DNA of 64,000 nt from Geodermatophilus obscurus DSM 43160 (GCF_000025345.1 NC_013757.1:4402001-4466000); one strand, 5' to 3'. Shown: positions 1 through 9,341, counted from the first letter of the stretch. The notes: a model not told the origin generated them from the letters alone. Numbers and translations: made by a program.

Positions 1-193
1 CCAGGGCCTTGAACTCCTGCTCGATGCCGAACTGGCGCAGGCAGGGCGAGCAGTCCTCGAGGTGCTCGGCGATGACCTGCCGCCGCGCGGGCTCGGTCTC
101 GTGGTCGAGGAACTCGAACACGTGGGACAGGACGTCGTCACAGGAGTCGACCGAGATCGGCTCCTCCGCGTCCGGACGCTGGTCGCTGGTCAC
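1..193 (-). CDS. rsrA: Anti-sigma factor RsrA/RshA (3' part beyond window)
   Basis: Redox-sensing zinc anti-sigma factor that holds the SigR sigma factor inactive until thiol oxidation. The first 64 residues are visible and the rest lies outside the window. They contain an N-terminal Cys ([19 protein letters not shown]) and the ZAS-type motif [13 protein letters not shown], which is H-x3-C-x2-C. The start is the GTG at 193, which overlaps the sigR stop as GTGA (190-193), so the pair is probably translationally coupled. The family assignment rests on the motif plus the sigR neighbour. Confidence 0.88.
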   Translation of the reverse strand, partial: MTSDQRPDAEEPISVDSCDDVLSHVFEFLDHETEPARRQVIAEHLEDCSPCLRQFGIEQEFKAL

Positions 194-900
194 GAACGGC
201 TCGCCTCCTCCCCGGCACCGGCGCGAACGAAGCCGCGCTCCCGGGCGTAGTCGGCCAACAGCTTCTGCAGCCCGCGGCGGCCGCGGTGCAGGCGGGACAT
301 CACCGTGCCGATGGGCGTGCCCATGATCTCGGCGATCTCCTTGTAGGCGAACCCCTCGACGTCGGCGAGGTAGACCGCCAGGCGGAAGTCCTCCGGCAGC
401 TGCTGGAGGGCCTCCTTGATGTCGGAGTCCGGCAGGTGGTCCAGCGCCTCGATCTCGGCCGAACGCAGGCCGCTGGAGCTGTGCTCCTCGGCGGCGTACA
501 GCTGCCAGTCCTGCACCTGGTCGGTGGGGTACTGCTGCGGCTGCCGCTGCTTCTTGCGGTAGCTGTTGATGTAGGTGTTGGTCAGGATCCGGTACAGCCA
601 GGCCTTGAGGTTGGTGCCCTCGGCGAACTGGTGGAAGGCCGAGTAGGCCTTGACGAACGTCTCCTGGACCAGGTCCTCGGCGTCGGCCGGGTTGCGGGTC
701 ATCCGCAGGGCCGCCGGGTAGAGCTGGTCGAGGTAGGGCAGCGCGTCGCGCTCGAAGCGGGCGTCGCGCTCGGCACGGGTCTCGTCGACCTCCGTGCGGC
801 TGCCACCCTCGCGCGCCTCCGGCACCTCGACGGGCGAGGTCGCCTCGACGTCGTCGGCGGTCGTGGTCTCGGGCGTGCGGTCCGCAGACTCCTCAGGCAC
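190..900 (-). CDS. sigR: ECF RNA polymerase sigma factor SigR/SigH
   Basis: Group-4 (RpoE-like) sigma factor for thiol-oxidative stress. Region 2 is clear ([17 protein letters not shown], then [20 protein letters not shown]), and region 4 carries the HTH ([20 protein letters not shown] ... [14 protein letters not shown]). I place the main start at GTG 900 because GAGAGGA lies 6 bases upstream. The reading frame also stays open to a GTG at 1032 that has no Shine-Dalgarno sequence but sits just downstream of a SigR-type promoter, so a longer 280-residue isoform is possible (see findings). Its stop overlaps the start of rsrA. Confidence 0.93.
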   Translation of the reverse strand: MPEESADRTPETTTADDVEATSPVEVPEAREGGSRTEVDETRAERDARFERDALPYLDQLYPAALRMTRNPADAEDLVQETFVKAYSAFHQFAEGTNLKAWLYRILTNTYINSYRKKQRQPQQYPTDQVQDWQLYAAEEHSSSGLRSAEIEALDHLPDSDIKEALQQLPEDFRLAVYLADVEGFAYKEIAEIMGTPIGTVMSRLHRGRRGLQKLLADYARERGFVRAGAGEEASRS

Positions 901-1041
901 CGACCGTCCTCTCTGCGGCGCCCGGACGCGGGCCACCACCTCCGACGATCCTAGCCGCGCGGCCCCGGGTCGGCCTGGGGGCCGCCGGAGCGCAGGGCGC
1001 TGGCGGGCGCTGGTGGAGAGGGTGCTGCTCACGTCGGGTCC

Positions 1042-1068
1042 AACCGCGCAGGCCGCGGTCCGAATTCC
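1042..1068 (-). promoter_or_regulatory. Putative SigR-dependent promoter of sigR
   Basis: On the minus strand GGAAT (1068-1064) is followed by 19 bases and GTT (1044-1042). SigR/SigH promoters are GGAAT-N18/19-GTT, and autoregulation of sigR is the rule in actinobacteria. The expected transcript start is about 1036, only a few bases before the GTG at 1032. Confidence 0.7.
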
Positions 1069-1110
1069 CCGCAGCCGCGGACGCGGTCGTCACAACTAGG
1101 CTGCGGCGCC

Positions 1111-1671
1111 GTGGCGGCGACCCCGGCGGTGCGGGCTCTCGAACGGGCCCGGGTGGCCCACACCCTGCACCCGTACGACCCCGAGCACCCCACCGACCAG
1201 GGGCACGGCGAGGCGGCGGTGGCCGCGCTCGGCGCCGACCCGCGGCAGGTGTTCAAGACGCTGGTCGCCCGGGTCGACGGCGCACTGACCGTCGCAGTCG
1301 TCCCGGTCGCCGGCAGCCTGGACCTCAAGGCGCTCGCCGCGGCCGCCGGCGGGCGGAAGGCGGCGATGGCCGACCCGGCCGACGCCGAGCGGACGACCGG
1401 CTACGTGCTCGGCGGCATCAGCCCGCTCGGTCAGCGCAAGGCGCTGCCGACGGTCGTCGACGAGTCGGCGCTGGGCTTCGCCACCGTGATGGTCAGCGCC
1501 GGACGGCGGGGCCTGCAGGTGGAGCTGGCGCCGGCGGACCTGGTGCGGTTGACCCGCGCGCGCACCGCCGCGATCGCGAAAGGACCCCTCTGCCCCCCGC
1601 CACTCGCAAGCTCACGGCGGGACCCTGCAGAGGGGCCACCGCTCAACGATCAGCGGCGGCGTAGGGGGTGA
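1111..1671 (+). CDS. ybaK: YbaK/EbsC family Cys-tRNA(Pro)/aminoacyl-tRNA deacylase
   Basis: Trans-editing deacylase that removes mischarged amino acids from tRNA. The body (ALGADPRQVFKTLVARVDG, AVVPVAGSLDLKALAAAAGG, YVLGGISPLGQRKALPTVVD) is typical YbaK. The start is GTG 1111 with no Shine-Dalgarno sequence; TAGGCT at 1097-1102 lies 8 bases upstream, so the mRNA is probably leaderless. At 186 residues it is longer than the usual 155-160. The last 30 residues or so are encoded by a dispersed hairpin repeat (1579-1637) and by antisense to the end of the convergent membrane/spermidine-synthase gene, so the tail is probably acquired and not part of the fold. Confidence 0.88.
   Translation: MAATPAVRALERARVAHTLHPYDPEHPTDQGHGEAAVAALGADPRQVFKTLVARVDGALTVAVVPVAGSLDLKALAAAAGGRKAAMADPADAERTTGYVLGGISPLGQRKALPTVVDESALGFATVMVSAGRRGLQVELAPADLVRLTRARTAAIAKGPLCPPPLASSRRDPAEGPPLNDQRRRRG
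1579..1637 (+). repeat. Covarying hairpin repeat, copy 1
   Basis: Starts AAAGGACC and ends GGCC. The outer arms ACCCCTCTGC and GCAGAGGGG pair, and inside lies CCCGCC ... GGCGGG around a CTCGCAAGCTC core. It lies inside the 3' end of ybaK and just past the stop of the convergent gene. Confidence 0.8.
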
Positions 1672-3193
1672 GCAGCTGGTCGACCGGCGCGTGGTCGTCG
1701 GTGAGCACCTCGGCGTCCCCGACGAACTCCACGAGCTCCGCGCCGGAAGCCACCCGCCAGTCGAGGTCCCGCTCGCCCAGCGCGCTGCCGACCGCGTCGA
1801 GCGGCAACGGCTGCTGCGAGGCCAGGACCACGACGTTGCCGCCGTCCTCCCCCGCCAGGACGGCGTCCCGGGCGAGCAGTGCGACGTGCGGGAAGACCGC
1901 CTGCAGGGTGGCGAGCTCGGCGCGGACGAAGTCCAGCGGCGGGTTGTCGATGAGGTTGGCGACGTAGAGGCCGTCGTCGGTGAGCGCGCGGTCGACCAAC
2001 CCCAGGGCCTCCACGGTGGTCAGCTGCCAGGGCACCGAGAGCCCGCCGAAGGCGTCGCCCACCACGAGGTCGCGCTCCCCGGCCGCCTCCTGGTCCAGCC
2101 CGACCCGGGCGTCGGCCACCTCGACCCGCAGCCCGTCGGTCTCGGTCAGCCCGAGCTGCTCGCGGTCCATCTCCACCACGCCGGGGTCGACCTCGACCAC
2201 CAGGCTCGAGCTGCCCGGGCGGACCGCGGCGAGGTAGCGCGGGAGGGTCGCCCCGCCGCCGCCGAGGTGCAGCGCCGACAGCGGCTCGCCCGTTGGGGCC
2301 ATCGCGTCGGTCACCGCCGCGATCGCCCGGACGTAGTCGAACTCCAGGTACGTCGGGTCGGCCAGGTCGACGTAGGAGTGCCGCAGCGTGTCCAGCACCA
2401 GCACCCGGCCGCTGTCTCGCTCGGGGTCGGCGGCCACCCGCGCGCAGTGGTAGGCGGTCTCGGCCTGGCAGCGGCTCGGCGCGACCGCCGCCAGCAGCGA
2501 GCCGGCCACGGCCAGCAGGAGCAGCGCCACCGGCACCCGCCCGGCCGCGCCGCCGGTCCGCCGCCGCAGCAGCACCCCGACCGCGATCCCCGTCAGCACG
2601 GTGACCAGGCCGGTGCCGACGAGGATGCCGCTGGTCGGGAAGACCGCGACCAGCAGGAAGCCGGTGAGGAAGGTGGCCGCGATGCCACCGAGGGTGCCGA
2701 TGCCCGACAGCCGGCCGACCACCGAGCCGGTCTCGGCGAGGCTGGCCAGCTGCAGCTTGACCACCATGGGCGGCACCGCCGACAGCAGCGCCGCGGGGAC
2801 GACGACGGCGACGGCGGCCAGCAGCAGCACGCTTCCGGCGTCGGCGCCGGTGAGCACCGACCCGGCGAAGCGCACCAGCGGCAGCACGGCGACGACGAGT
2901 GCGCCACCGGCGACCAGCAGCGGCGCGATCAGCCGGCGCGGGTCGGTGCGGTCGGCCAGCGCGCCGCCCGTCCACGCGCCGACGGCGATGGCGGCCAGCG
3001 CGAAGCCGATGACCGCGGTGTTGGTCTGCAGGGTGATCCCGACGTAGGGGGCGATCAGCCGCAGCCCGGCGATCTCGAGCACCAGCACGGCGCCGGAGGA
3101 CAGGAAGGTGACGACGGCGGCCACCCAGTCGGGCAGCGCGGCCGGGCGGGTCCGGTCCCCGGTCTCGGCCAGGGCCTCGTCGGTGCCGGCCAC
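1643..3193 (-). CDS. Membrane protein with C-terminal spermidine-synthase-like domain
   Basis: Fused integral-membrane/aminopropyltransferase-like protein. Residues about 20-220 hold several hydrophobic segments of MFS-like character. The C-terminal half carries an SAM-type Rossmann fold ([16 protein letters not shown], then [18 protein letters not shown] and [15 protein letters not shown]). Substrate and direction of transport are unknown; in this family the polyamine-synthase activity is often unproven. The start GTG 3193 comes 1 base after the stop of the HMCES gene, so the two genes form one operon. The 3' end overlaps ybaK by 29 bases in convergent orientation. Confidence 0.87.
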   Translation of the reverse strand: MAGTDEALAETGDRTRPAALPDWVAAVVTFLSSGAVLVLEIAGLRLIAPYVGITLQTNTAVIGFALAAIAVGAWTGGALADRTDPRRLIAPLLVAGGALVVAVLPLVRFAGSVLTGADAGSVLLLAAVAVVVPAALLSAVPPMVVKLQLASLAETGSVVGRLSGIGTLGGIAATFLTGFLLVAVFPTSGILVGTGLVTVLTGIAVGVLLRRRTGGAAGRVPVALLLLAVAGSLLAAVAPSRCQAETAYHCARVAADPERDSGRVLVLDTLRHSYVDLADPTYLEFDYVRAIAAVTDAMAPTGEPLSALHLGGGGATLPRYLAAVRPGSSSLVVEVDPGVVEMDREQLGLTETDGLRVEVADARVGLDQEAAGERDLVVGDAFGGLSVPWQLTTVEALGLVDRALTDDGLYVANLIDNPPLDFVRAELATLQAVFPHVALLARDAVLAGEDGGNVVVLASQQPLPLDAVGSALGERDLDWRVASGAELVEFVGDAEVLTDDHAPVDQLLTPYAAADR

Positions 3194-3194
3194 C

Positions 3195-3941
3195 TCAGAA
3201 GAGCGCGGGCTGGTCGGCCGGGGCGGCGACCGACTCGACGCGGGCGGTCAGCTCGACGCCGTTGTGCTTCACGCTGTTGACCGCGGGGCTCACCGGCCGC
3301 AGCTCCAGGTCCTCCACCAGCTCTGGCGGGGTCGGCGCGGTCAGCTCGGCGACGTCCTCCCGGGCCGGGTCCAGCCAGTCGGCCCAGCGGTCGCGGGGCA
3401 GCACCAGCGGCATCCGGTCGTGGATCTCGGTGAGCGCCCCGACGGCCGGCTCGGTGATGACCGTGCAGGTGTACAGCCGGTGCTCGCCCTCGCCCCAGAC
3501 CTCCCACAGGCCGGCGAAGGCGAGCACCGAGCCGTCCCGCGGGGTCATGTAGTAGGGCTGCTTGCCGGGACCGTCGAGCTTCTTGGCCCACTCGTACCAG
3601 CCGTCGGCCGGCACCAGGCAGCGCCGGGAGCGGGCGGCGCGGCGGAAGGCCGGCTTCTCGGTCAGCGACTCGACGCGGGCGTTGAGCATCCGGTTGCCGA
3701 TCGAGGCGTCCTTGGCCCAGGAGGGCACCAGGCCCCAGCGGACGGCGCGCAGCTCGCGGTGCACGGCGCCGGTGGGCGCACCCTCGGCGTCGCGCTCCTT
3801 CTTCTGCCGGACGACGTACACGTCCTTGGTGGGGGCGACGTTGTAGTCGGCCGGCAGCGGCGACTGCCCCTCGGCCGGGACCGCCTCGAACTCCAGGACG
3901 AGGTCCTCGGGACGGCGGCTGGCGGCGTAGCGGCCACACAC
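3195..3941 (-). CDS. SOS response-associated peptidase (HMCES/YedK)
   Basis: SRAP-domain protein that forms a covalent thiazolidine crosslink with abasic sites in single-stranded DNA to shield them. The catalytic Cys is residue 2 (V-CGRYA) after initiator removal. Other landmarks are the conserved Asn in DYNVAPT, the WYEW motif and the IHDRMP His. The start GTG 3941 is fixed by the requirement for Cys2 and by GGGAGG 7 bases upstream. A TACAGT at 3985-3990 (minus strand) is a candidate -10 box. 248 residues, normal for the family. Confidence 0.93.
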   Translation of the reverse strand: MCGRYAASRRPEDLVLEFEAVPAEGQSPLPADYNVAPTKDVYVVRQKKERDAEGAPTGAVHRELRAVRWGLVPSWAKDASIGNRMLNARVESLTEKPAFRRAARSRRCLVPADGWYEWAKKLDGPGKQPYYMTPRDGSVLAFAGLWEVWGEGEHRLYTCTVITEPAVGALTEIHDRMPLVLPRDRWADWLDPAREDVAELTAPTPPELVEDLELRPVSPAVNSVKHNGVELTARVESVAAPADQPALF

Positions 3942-4073
3942 GGTGGTACCTCCCGGTCGGGGCCGGCTGATGCGGTCACCTGCGACTGTAGGCCGGGCCG
4001 GGGACGGTTCCCGGGGGTGGCGGACGGCAGGCCGGTTCGACGTCCCGACGCCCGGGAGACGAGGATCACGCAC

Positions 4074-5537
4074 GTGACCGCGACCCAGAACCCACCGACC
4101 GAGCACCCCAAGACCGCCAGCGAGTCCGGCGAGCGCCGCTACGCGACGGTCAACCCCTTCACCGGCGAGACGGAGCAGGAGTTCGACTTCACCCCGACCG
4201 AGGCGATCGACGGGATCATCGAGCGGGCGCACGCCGCCTACCAGGAGTGGCAGCAGCGCCCGGTCGAGGACCGCGCCGCCGTCGTCCGGCGGGCCGCGGA
4301 GCTCATGGACGAGCGCCGCGAGGACCTCGCGAAGCTGATCACCACCGAGATGGGCAAGCGGCACGACGAGGCCACGGGCGAGCTCTACCTGTGCTCGATG
4401 ATCCTCAAGTACTACGCCGACAACGGCCCCGGCTTCCTCGAGCCCCAGCCGATCCAGCCGCTGATGGGCAAGGGCGAGGCCGTCGTCGAGACCCGGCCGA
4501 TCGGCGTCCTGCTGGCCATCGAGCCGTGGAACTACCCCTTCTACCAGGTGGTCCGCGTGGCCGGACCGAACCTGGTGCTGGGCAACACGGTCATCCTCAA
4601 GCACGCCGAGATCACCCCGCAGTGCGCGGTGGCCATCGAGCAGCTGTTCACCGACGCCGGGGCTCCCGAGGGCGTCTTCACCAACACCTTCCTGCGCATC
4701 GCCGACGTCGAGCAGGTCATCGCCGACCCGCGCATCCAGGGCGTGACGCTGACCGGCAGCGAGCGGGCCGGCAGCGCGGTCGGCGCCCTGGCCGGGAAGC
4801 ACCTGAAGAAGTCGGTGCTGGAGCTGGGCGGCAGCGACCCGTTTATCGTGCTCGACGCCGAGGACCTGGGCGCCACGGTCAAGGCCGCCACCATGGGCCG
4901 GATGCAGAACACCGGCCAGGCGTGCACCGCGTCGAAGCGGTTGATCGTGACCGAGGAGCTCTACGAGCCCTTCGTCGAGGGCCTCAAGCAGGCGTTCTCG
5001 ACCTTCTCCCCCGGCGACCCGGCCGACCCGTCGACGTCGCTGGCCCCGCTGTCCTCGGAGCGGGCGGCGCAGGACCTGCACGCGCAGATCCAGGACGCCA
5101 TCGACAAGGGCGCCACCGTGGTCGCCGGCGGGAAGCGGCCCGAGCACCCGGGCGCGTTCGTGGAGGCCACCATCCTCACCGACGTCACCCCGGAGATGCG
5201 CGCCTTCCGCGAGGAGCTGTTCGGCCCCGCGGCCGTCGTCTACAAGGTCAAGGACGCCGACGAGGCCGTCGCGCTGGCCAACGACAGCGACTTCGGCCTG
5301 GGGGCCACCGTCATGAGCAGCGACCTCGACCGCGCGCGGGCGGTGGCCGAGCGGCTCGAGGCCGGCATGGTGTGGATTAACCAGCCCACCGGCTCCTCCC
5401 CCGAACTGCCCTTCGGCGGGATCAAGCGGTCCGGCTACGGCCGCGAGCTCTCCGAGCTGGCGGTGTTCGAGTTCGCCAACCGGCGCCTCGTGCGGACCCT
5501 GCCGGCGAAGAAGGCGTCGAAGCCGGTCGCCGGCTGA
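4074..5537 (+). CDS. NAD(P)-dependent aldehyde dehydrogenase, succinate-semialdehyde type
   Basis: Oxidises an aldehyde, most likely succinate semialdehyde, to the acid. The ALDH landmarks are present: [11 protein letters not shown] for cofactor and substrate, LELGGSDPF with the general-base Glu, [11 protein letters not shown] with the catalytic Cys, and [15 protein letters not shown] near the end. Start GTG 4074 has GAGGA upstream; 487 residues. The sequence resembles GabD1 of mycobacteria more than betaine-aldehyde enzymes. The substrate is inferred by family only. Confidence 0.87.
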   Translation: MTATQNPPTEHPKTASESGERRYATVNPFTGETEQEFDFTPTEAIDGIIERAHAAYQEWQQRPVEDRAAVVRRAAELMDERREDLAKLITTEMGKRHDEATGELYLCSMILKYYADNGPGFLEPQPIQPLMGKGEAVVETRPIGVLLAIEPWNYPFYQVVRVAGPNLVLGNTVILKHAEITPQCAVAIEQLFTDAGAPEGVFTNTFLRIADVEQVIADPRIQGVTLTGSERAGSAVGALAGKHLKKSVLELGGSDPFIVLDAEDLGATVKAATMGRMQNTGQACTASKRLIVTEELYEPFVEGLKQAFSTFSPGDPADPSTSLAPLSSERAAQDLHAQIQDAIDKGATVVAGGKRPEHPGAFVEATILTDVTPEMRAFREELFGPAAVVYKVKDADEAVALANDSDFGLGATVMSSDLDRARAVAERLEAGMVWINQPTGSSPELPFGGIKRSGYGRELSELAVFEFANRRLVRTLPAKKASKPVAG

Positions 5538-5576
5538 GAGCGGACCCCGTCCCTCGGCTCCCTGCAGGGTCCCGCT

Positions 5577-5632
5577 GGCCCCGTCCCGGGTCCCGCCCTG
5601 AGCCTGCGAAGGGTGGGGAGGACGGGGTCCTT
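5577..5632 (-). repeat. Covarying hairpin repeat, copy 2
   Basis: Minus-strand copy (AAAGGACCCCGTCC ... GGGACGGGGCC) downstream of the aldehyde dehydrogenase. A broken partial copy (5541-5576) adjoins it. Confidence 0.75.
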
Positions 5633-5679
5633 TCACGAGGGGTGGGGGCAGGGAGTCCTCCAACGGGCAGGATGGTCCT

Positions 5680-6948
5680 GTGAACCAGGTCTGGACGACG
5701 CCGCACCGCGCGACTCCGGTCGACGCGGTCGTGGCCCTGCCCGGGTCCAAGTCGCTGACCGCCCGGGCACTGGTGCTGGCCGCGCTCGCCGACGGCCCGA
5801 GCCGGCTGGTCCGGCCGCTGCGGGCCCGGGACACCGACCTGATGGCGGCGGCGCTGCGGGCCCTGGGCGTGCGGGTCGACGAGGTCGGCGAGGACTGGGC
5901 CGTCACTCCGCGTGCGCTGCGCGGCCCGGCCGAGGTGGACGCCGGCCTGGCCGGCACCGTGCTGCGGTTCCTGCCGCCGGTCGCGGCGCTGGCCGACGGC
6001 CCGGTGCGGGTGGACGGCGACCCGCGGCTGCACGAGCGCCCCAACGCCGGGCTGATCGCGGCCCTCCGCGACCTCGGCGTGCGGGTGGACGACGACGGCC
6101 GCGGCCGGGCGCCGTTCACCGTGCACGGCACCGGGCGGGTGCGCGGCGGCGCGGTCACCGTGGACGCGAGCGAGTCCTCGCAGATCGTCTCGGGGCTGCT
6201 GCTGGCCGCGGCCCGCTTCGACGAGGGGGTCGACCTCGCCCTCGCCGGCGGGGTGCCGTCGATGCCGCACGTGGAGATGACCGTCGAGTCGCTGCGCGAG
6301 CGGGGCGTCGACGTCGTCCGCACCGGGCGGGGCTGGCGGGTCGCCCCCGGCCCGGTCGCCGCGCGCGACGAGGTGCTCGAGCCCGACCTGTCCAACGCGG
6401 CTCCCTTCCTCGCGGCCGCCCTGGTCACCGGGGGACGGGTGACAATCCGCGACTGGCCCGCGGAGACGACGCAGCCCGGCGGTCGGCTGGACGCGCTGCT
6501 GGGCGCGATGGGGGCGCACGTCGAGCGCACCGGCGAGGGGCTGCGGGTCACCGGCAGCGGGACCGTCCGCCCGCTGGTCGCCGACCTCGGTGAGGTGGGT
6601 GAGCTGACACCGGTGCTGGCGGCGCTCTGCGCGCTGGCCGACGGGACGTCCCGGCTGACCGGCGTGGGCCACCTGCGCGGCCACGAGACCGACCGGCTCC
6701 AGGCGCTGGACGAGGTGCTGACGTCCGTCGGCGCGCGCGTCGAGCAGCTGCCCGACGGCCTGGTCATCACGCCGGGGCCGCACCGGGCGGCGCGCCTGGG
6801 TAGCTACGCCGACCACCGGATGGTGCACGCCGCGGCCGTCCTCGGGCTCGCCGTCGAGGGCGTCGAGGTGCGCGACCCCGGCGCGGTGAGCAAGACGCTG
6901 CCGGACTTCGTGGACCGGTGGAACGGGATGCTGGAGGTCGAGCGCTGA
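5680..6948 (+). CDS. aroA: 3-phosphoshikimate 1-carboxyvinyltransferase (EPSP synthase)
   Basis: Sixth step of the shikimate pathway: phosphoenolpyruvate plus shikimate-3-phosphate gives EPSP. Signature PGSKSLTARALVLAALADG near the N-terminus, AGTVLRFLPPVAAL in the middle, and YADHRMVHAAAVLGL near the C-terminus. 422 residues, full length. Start GTG 5680. The gene ends in a CTGA overlap with rsgA, and the aroA-rsgA order is conserved in mycobacteria. Confidence 0.95.
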   Translation: MNQVWTTPHRATPVDAVVALPGSKSLTARALVLAALADGPSRLVRPLRARDTDLMAAALRALGVRVDEVGEDWAVTPRALRGPAEVDAGLAGTVLRFLPPVAALADGPVRVDGDPRLHERPNAGLIAALRDLGVRVDDDGRGRAPFTVHGTGRVRGGAVTVDASESSQIVSGLLLAAARFDEGVDLALAGGVPSMPHVEMTVESLRERGVDVVRTGRGWRVAPGPVAARDEVLEPDLSNAAPFLAAALVTGGRVTIRDWPAETTQPGGRLDALLGAMGAHVERTGEGLRVTGSGTVRPLVADLGEVGELTPVLAALCALADGTSRLTGVGHLRGHETDRLQALDEVLTSVGARVEQLPDGLVITPGPHRAARLGSYADHRMVHAAAVLGLAVEGVEVRDPGAVSKTLPDFVDRWNGMLEVER

Positions 6949-7964
6949 GCGGTCGCAAGCACGACTCCCGGTCGGACGAGGACGACGTCCGGGTCCGGCC
7001 CAGCCGTCGTGGCTCGCGGCCGCGCACCCGCACCCGGCCGACCCACTCCGACGCCGTCCCGGGCCTGGTGGTCGCCGTCGACCGCGGCCGGATGACGGTG
7101 CGGGTCGAGGGGCCCGACGGCGCCCCGGTCGAGGTCACCGCGATGCGCGCCCGCGAGCTGGGCAAGCACGGGGTCGTCGTCGGCGACCGGGTCCGGCTGG
7201 TCGGCGACACCAGCGGCCGGCCGGACAGCCTGGCCCGCATCGTCGTCATCGAGGACCGGACGACGTCGCTGCGCCGCACCGCCGACGACACCGACCCCAC
7301 CGAGCGGGTCGTGGTGGCGAACGCGGACCTCCTGGTCATCGTCACCTCCGTCACCGATCCGGAGCCCGCCCTGGGCTTCCTCGACCGGTGCCTGGTCGCC
7401 GCCTACGCCGGGGGCCTCGAGCCGCTGCTCTGCATGACGAAGACCGACCTGGGCAGCCCGCAACCGCTGCTCGACCGCTACGCCGGCCTCGGCTTGGACG
7501 CGGTGCACCTCTCCCGCGAGACCCCGCTCGACCCGCTCCTCGAGCGCATCGCGGACCGGATGAGCGTGTTCGTCGGTCAGTCCGGTGTCGGCAAGTCCAC
7601 GCTGGTCAACCGCCTCGTCCCGGACGCCTTCCGGGCCACCGGCGACGTCAGCAAGATCGGCAAGGGCCGGCACACGTCGTCCTCGGCCGTGCTTTTCGAC
7701 CTCCCCGGCGGCGGAACCGTCATCGACACCCCGGGCATCCGGTCGTTCGGCCTGGCCCACGTGACCGCTGACGACGTCCTCGCCGCGTTCGACGAGATCG
7801 CCGAGGCCGCGGTCGACTGCCCGCCCGGCTGCGGGCACACCGCGGAGGACCCCGACTGCGCGCTGGACGCCTGGGCCGACGCCGGCCCGCCGGCCCGCCA
7901 CCAGCAACTGGCCGGCCTCCGGGTCCTGCTCGGCGCCGTCGGCCAGGTCGGCCCCGGCTACTGA
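6945..7964 (+). CDS. rsgA: Ribosome small-subunit GTPase RsgA
   Basis: Circularly permuted GTPase that helps mature the 30S subunit. Order of motifs: N-terminal OB fold, G4 (TKTDL), G1 P-loop (GQSGVGKST), G3 (DTPGIRSFGL), then a zinc knuckle (CPPGCGHTAEDPDC). I favour a CTG start at 6945: GGAGG (6933-6937) sits 7 bases upstream and the codon overlaps the aroA stop as CTGA. The alternative GTG 6918 lies inside aroA, adds nine residues and has no ribosome-binding site. Confidence 0.92.
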   Translation: MSGRKHDSRSDEDDVRVRPSRRGSRPRTRTRPTHSDAVPGLVVAVDRGRMTVRVEGPDGAPVEVTAMRARELGKHGVVVGDRVRLVGDTSGRPDSLARIVVIEDRTTSLRRTADDTDPTERVVVANADLLVIVTSVTDPEPALGFLDRCLVAAYAGGLEPLLCMTKTDLGSPQPLLDRYAGLGLDAVHLSRETPLDPLLERIADRMSVFVGQSGVGKSTLVNRLVPDAFRATGDVSKIGKGRHTSSSAVLFDLPGGGTVIDTPGIRSFGLAHVTADDVLAAFDEIAEAAVDCPPGCGHTAEDPDCALDAWADAGPPARHQQLAGLRVLLGAVGQVGPGY

Positions 7965-7965
7965 G

Positions 7966-8019
7966 AGGACGCTCTCCTCCCCACCCCTCGCAGGCTCGGG
8001 GCGGCACCCGGGAGAGGCC
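7966..8019 (+). repeat. Covarying hairpin repeat, copy 3
   Basis: AGGACGCTCTCC ... GGGAGAGGCC with the CCTCGCAGGCTCGGGG core. It begins 1 base after the rsgA stop and probably terminates its transcript. Confidence 0.75.
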
Positions 8020-8035
8020 ACCCACGGAGGTCACC

Positions 8036-8467
8036 ATGGAGCAGCAGGTCCACTTCACCACCCTGGCCACCGCCGACCTCGACGCCGCTCGCCGGTTCTA
8101 CGTCGAGGGCCTGGGCTGGCGCCCGCTGCTCGACGTCCCCGACGAGATCGTCTTCTTCCAGATCGCCCCGGGCACGGTGCTGGCCTTCTTCGAGGCGGGG
8201 AAGTTCGCCCAGGACCTCGGCCGCGGTCCCGCCCGGCCGGAGGTCTCCGGGGTGACGCTGGCGCACAACGTGGCCGACCGGGACGCCGTCCGCGCGGTCG
8301 TCGACGCGATGTCGGCAGCCGGGGGCACGGTGCTCACCGCTCCGGAGGAGGGCACCTTCGGCGGGGTCTTCCACGCGCTGGTGGCCGACCCCAACGGCGT
8401 CGTCTGGGAGGTCGCGCACAACCCGGGCTGGTCGGTCGACGCCGACGGCACCGTCCGGCTCGGCTAG
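8036..8467 (+). CDS. VOC (glyoxalase/bleomycin-resistance fold) protein
   Basis: Single VOC-type domain of 143 residues. The opening strand-helix unit (HFTTLATADLDAARRFYVEG) and the closing FHALVADPNGVVWEVAHNP with its metal-ligand Glu are typical. Start ATG 8036 follows GGAGG by 6 bases. The substrate cannot be told from sequence; such proteins range from dioxygenases to antibiotic-binding proteins. Transcribed alone. Confidence 0.85.
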   Translation: MEQQVHFTTLATADLDAARRFYVEGLGWRPLLDVPDEIVFFQIAPGTVLAFFEAGKFAQDLGRGPARPEVSGVTLAHNVADRDAVRAVVDAMSAAGGTVLTAPEEGTFGGVFHALVADPNGVVWEVAHNPGWSVDADGTVRLG

Positions 8468-8534
8468 CGAGATCCCAGCACCGAGTGGCGACCTGCCGTC
8501 GTTCCACCGGCCGGGAGACCACGACAGCCCGCCA

Positions 8535-8546
8535 CCCGACGTCGGG
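8535..8546. terminator. Small palindrome between convergent genes
   Basis: CCCGACGTCGGG, a perfect 12-base palindrome between the ends of the VOC gene and the DUF2087 gene. A weak terminator candidate. Confidence 0.3.
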
Positions 8547-8554
8547 TCAGGGCC

Positions 8555-9091
8555 TCAGACGTCGACCCAGCCGCCGCTGCGCCAGTAGAGGCCGGCCTCG
8601 CGGGTGAGCAGGCCCTCGTCGACGAGGTAGCGGCGCAGCGCGGCGGTGTCCGGGTGCCACACCGCCAGCAGCGCGTTGACCTCGCGCTCGGGGTAGCGGA
8701 TGCCGACGTCGAAGACCCGCACCAGGTGCTCCAGGACGATGCGCCGCTTGCTCTGCTGCGCCGGGATGGACACCAGCCGGCCGTCGCGGACGAAGGCCGA
8801 CAGGACGGCGTCCTCGGCGGGGTCGTCGGACAGCGGCTCGGGCGGCGGAGCGGCCTCGGCGGCGGCGCGCGCCGCGGCACCGAAGCGCTCGGTCAGCAGC
8901 TCCAGCTCGTGCCGGTCGCGGCGGACCAGGCCCGCCCGGCCCAGCCGGCGTGCGGCCAGGGCGACGTCCTTGAGCGGCAGCCCGGTGACCTCGGCGACCT
9001 GCTCGATGGTGCGCGCGCCCAGGGCGAGGGCGGCGACGACCTTGAGGCGGGTGGGGTCGGCGAGCAGCCCGGCGATCGTCGCGGCGTGCAC
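8555..9091 (-). CDS. HTH-domain protein with C-terminal DUF2087
   Basis: Probable transcription regulator. An ArsR-like winged helix occupies the first 60 residues (IAGLLADPTRLKVVAALALG, TIEQVAEVTGLPLKDVALAA). DUF2087 fills the C-terminus (QSKRRIVLEHLVRVFDVG, YPEREVNALLAVWHPDTAAL, LLTREAGLYWRSGG). I chose the GTG at 9091 because TACCGT (9103-9098, minus strand) lies exactly 6 bases upstream, the layout of a leaderless mRNA. Longer starts at 9112 or 9178 have no ribosome-binding site, and 9178 would overlap the divergent gene. Target genes unknown. Confidence 0.85.
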   Translation of the reverse strand: MHAATIAGLLADPTRLKVVAALALGARTIEQVAEVTGLPLKDVALAARRLGRAGLVRRDRHELELLTERFGAAARAAAEAAPPPEPLSDDPAEDAVLSAFVRDGRLVSIPAQQSKRRIVLEHLVRVFDVGIRYPEREVNALLAVWHPDTAALRRYLVDEGLLTREAGLYWRSGGWVDV

Positions 9092-9143
9092 TCCCCGACG
9101 GTATCCGCGCATCGGCCGCGATGGACGCGGGTAGGCCGGGGTC

Positions 9144-9320
9144 ATGGTGAGCCCCATCGACATCCAGAAGGCCCTCAAGGGGATGGACTACCCGGCCACG
9201 AAGGAGCAGATCCTCGAGCACGCCAAGGGCGGCGACAAGGAGGTGCTCGACGCGCTCGGCAAGATCGACGACCGGGAGTACGAGGGACCCAGCGGGGTCA
9301 GTGCCGCGGTCTTCGACTGA
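9144..9320 (+). CDS. DUF2795 domain protein (58 aa)
   Basis: Small protein matching the DUF2795 family (IQKALKGMDYPATKEQILEH, ALGKIDDREYEGPSGVS), which is common in actinobacteria and has no known function. Start ATG 9144 with TAGGCC ending 6 bases upstream, so translation may be leaderless. Divergent from the DUF2087 gene. Confidence 0.85.
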   Translation: MVSPIDIQKALKGMDYPATKEQILEHAKGGDKEVLDALGKIDDREYEGPSGVSAAVFD

Positions 9321-9341
9321 GCGCCGCTAGGTTCGGTGCCC

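Noticed and set aside
3961..4073. SigR-type promoter before the HMCES gene
   Set aside because: A GGAAC is present on the minus strand but no GTT lies 18-19 bases downstream.
3195..6770. 1191-codon minus-strand frame covering the aldehyde dehydrogenase and aroA
   Set aside because: Only the last 248 codons (HMCES) are real. The rest is antisense to two clear enzyme genes.
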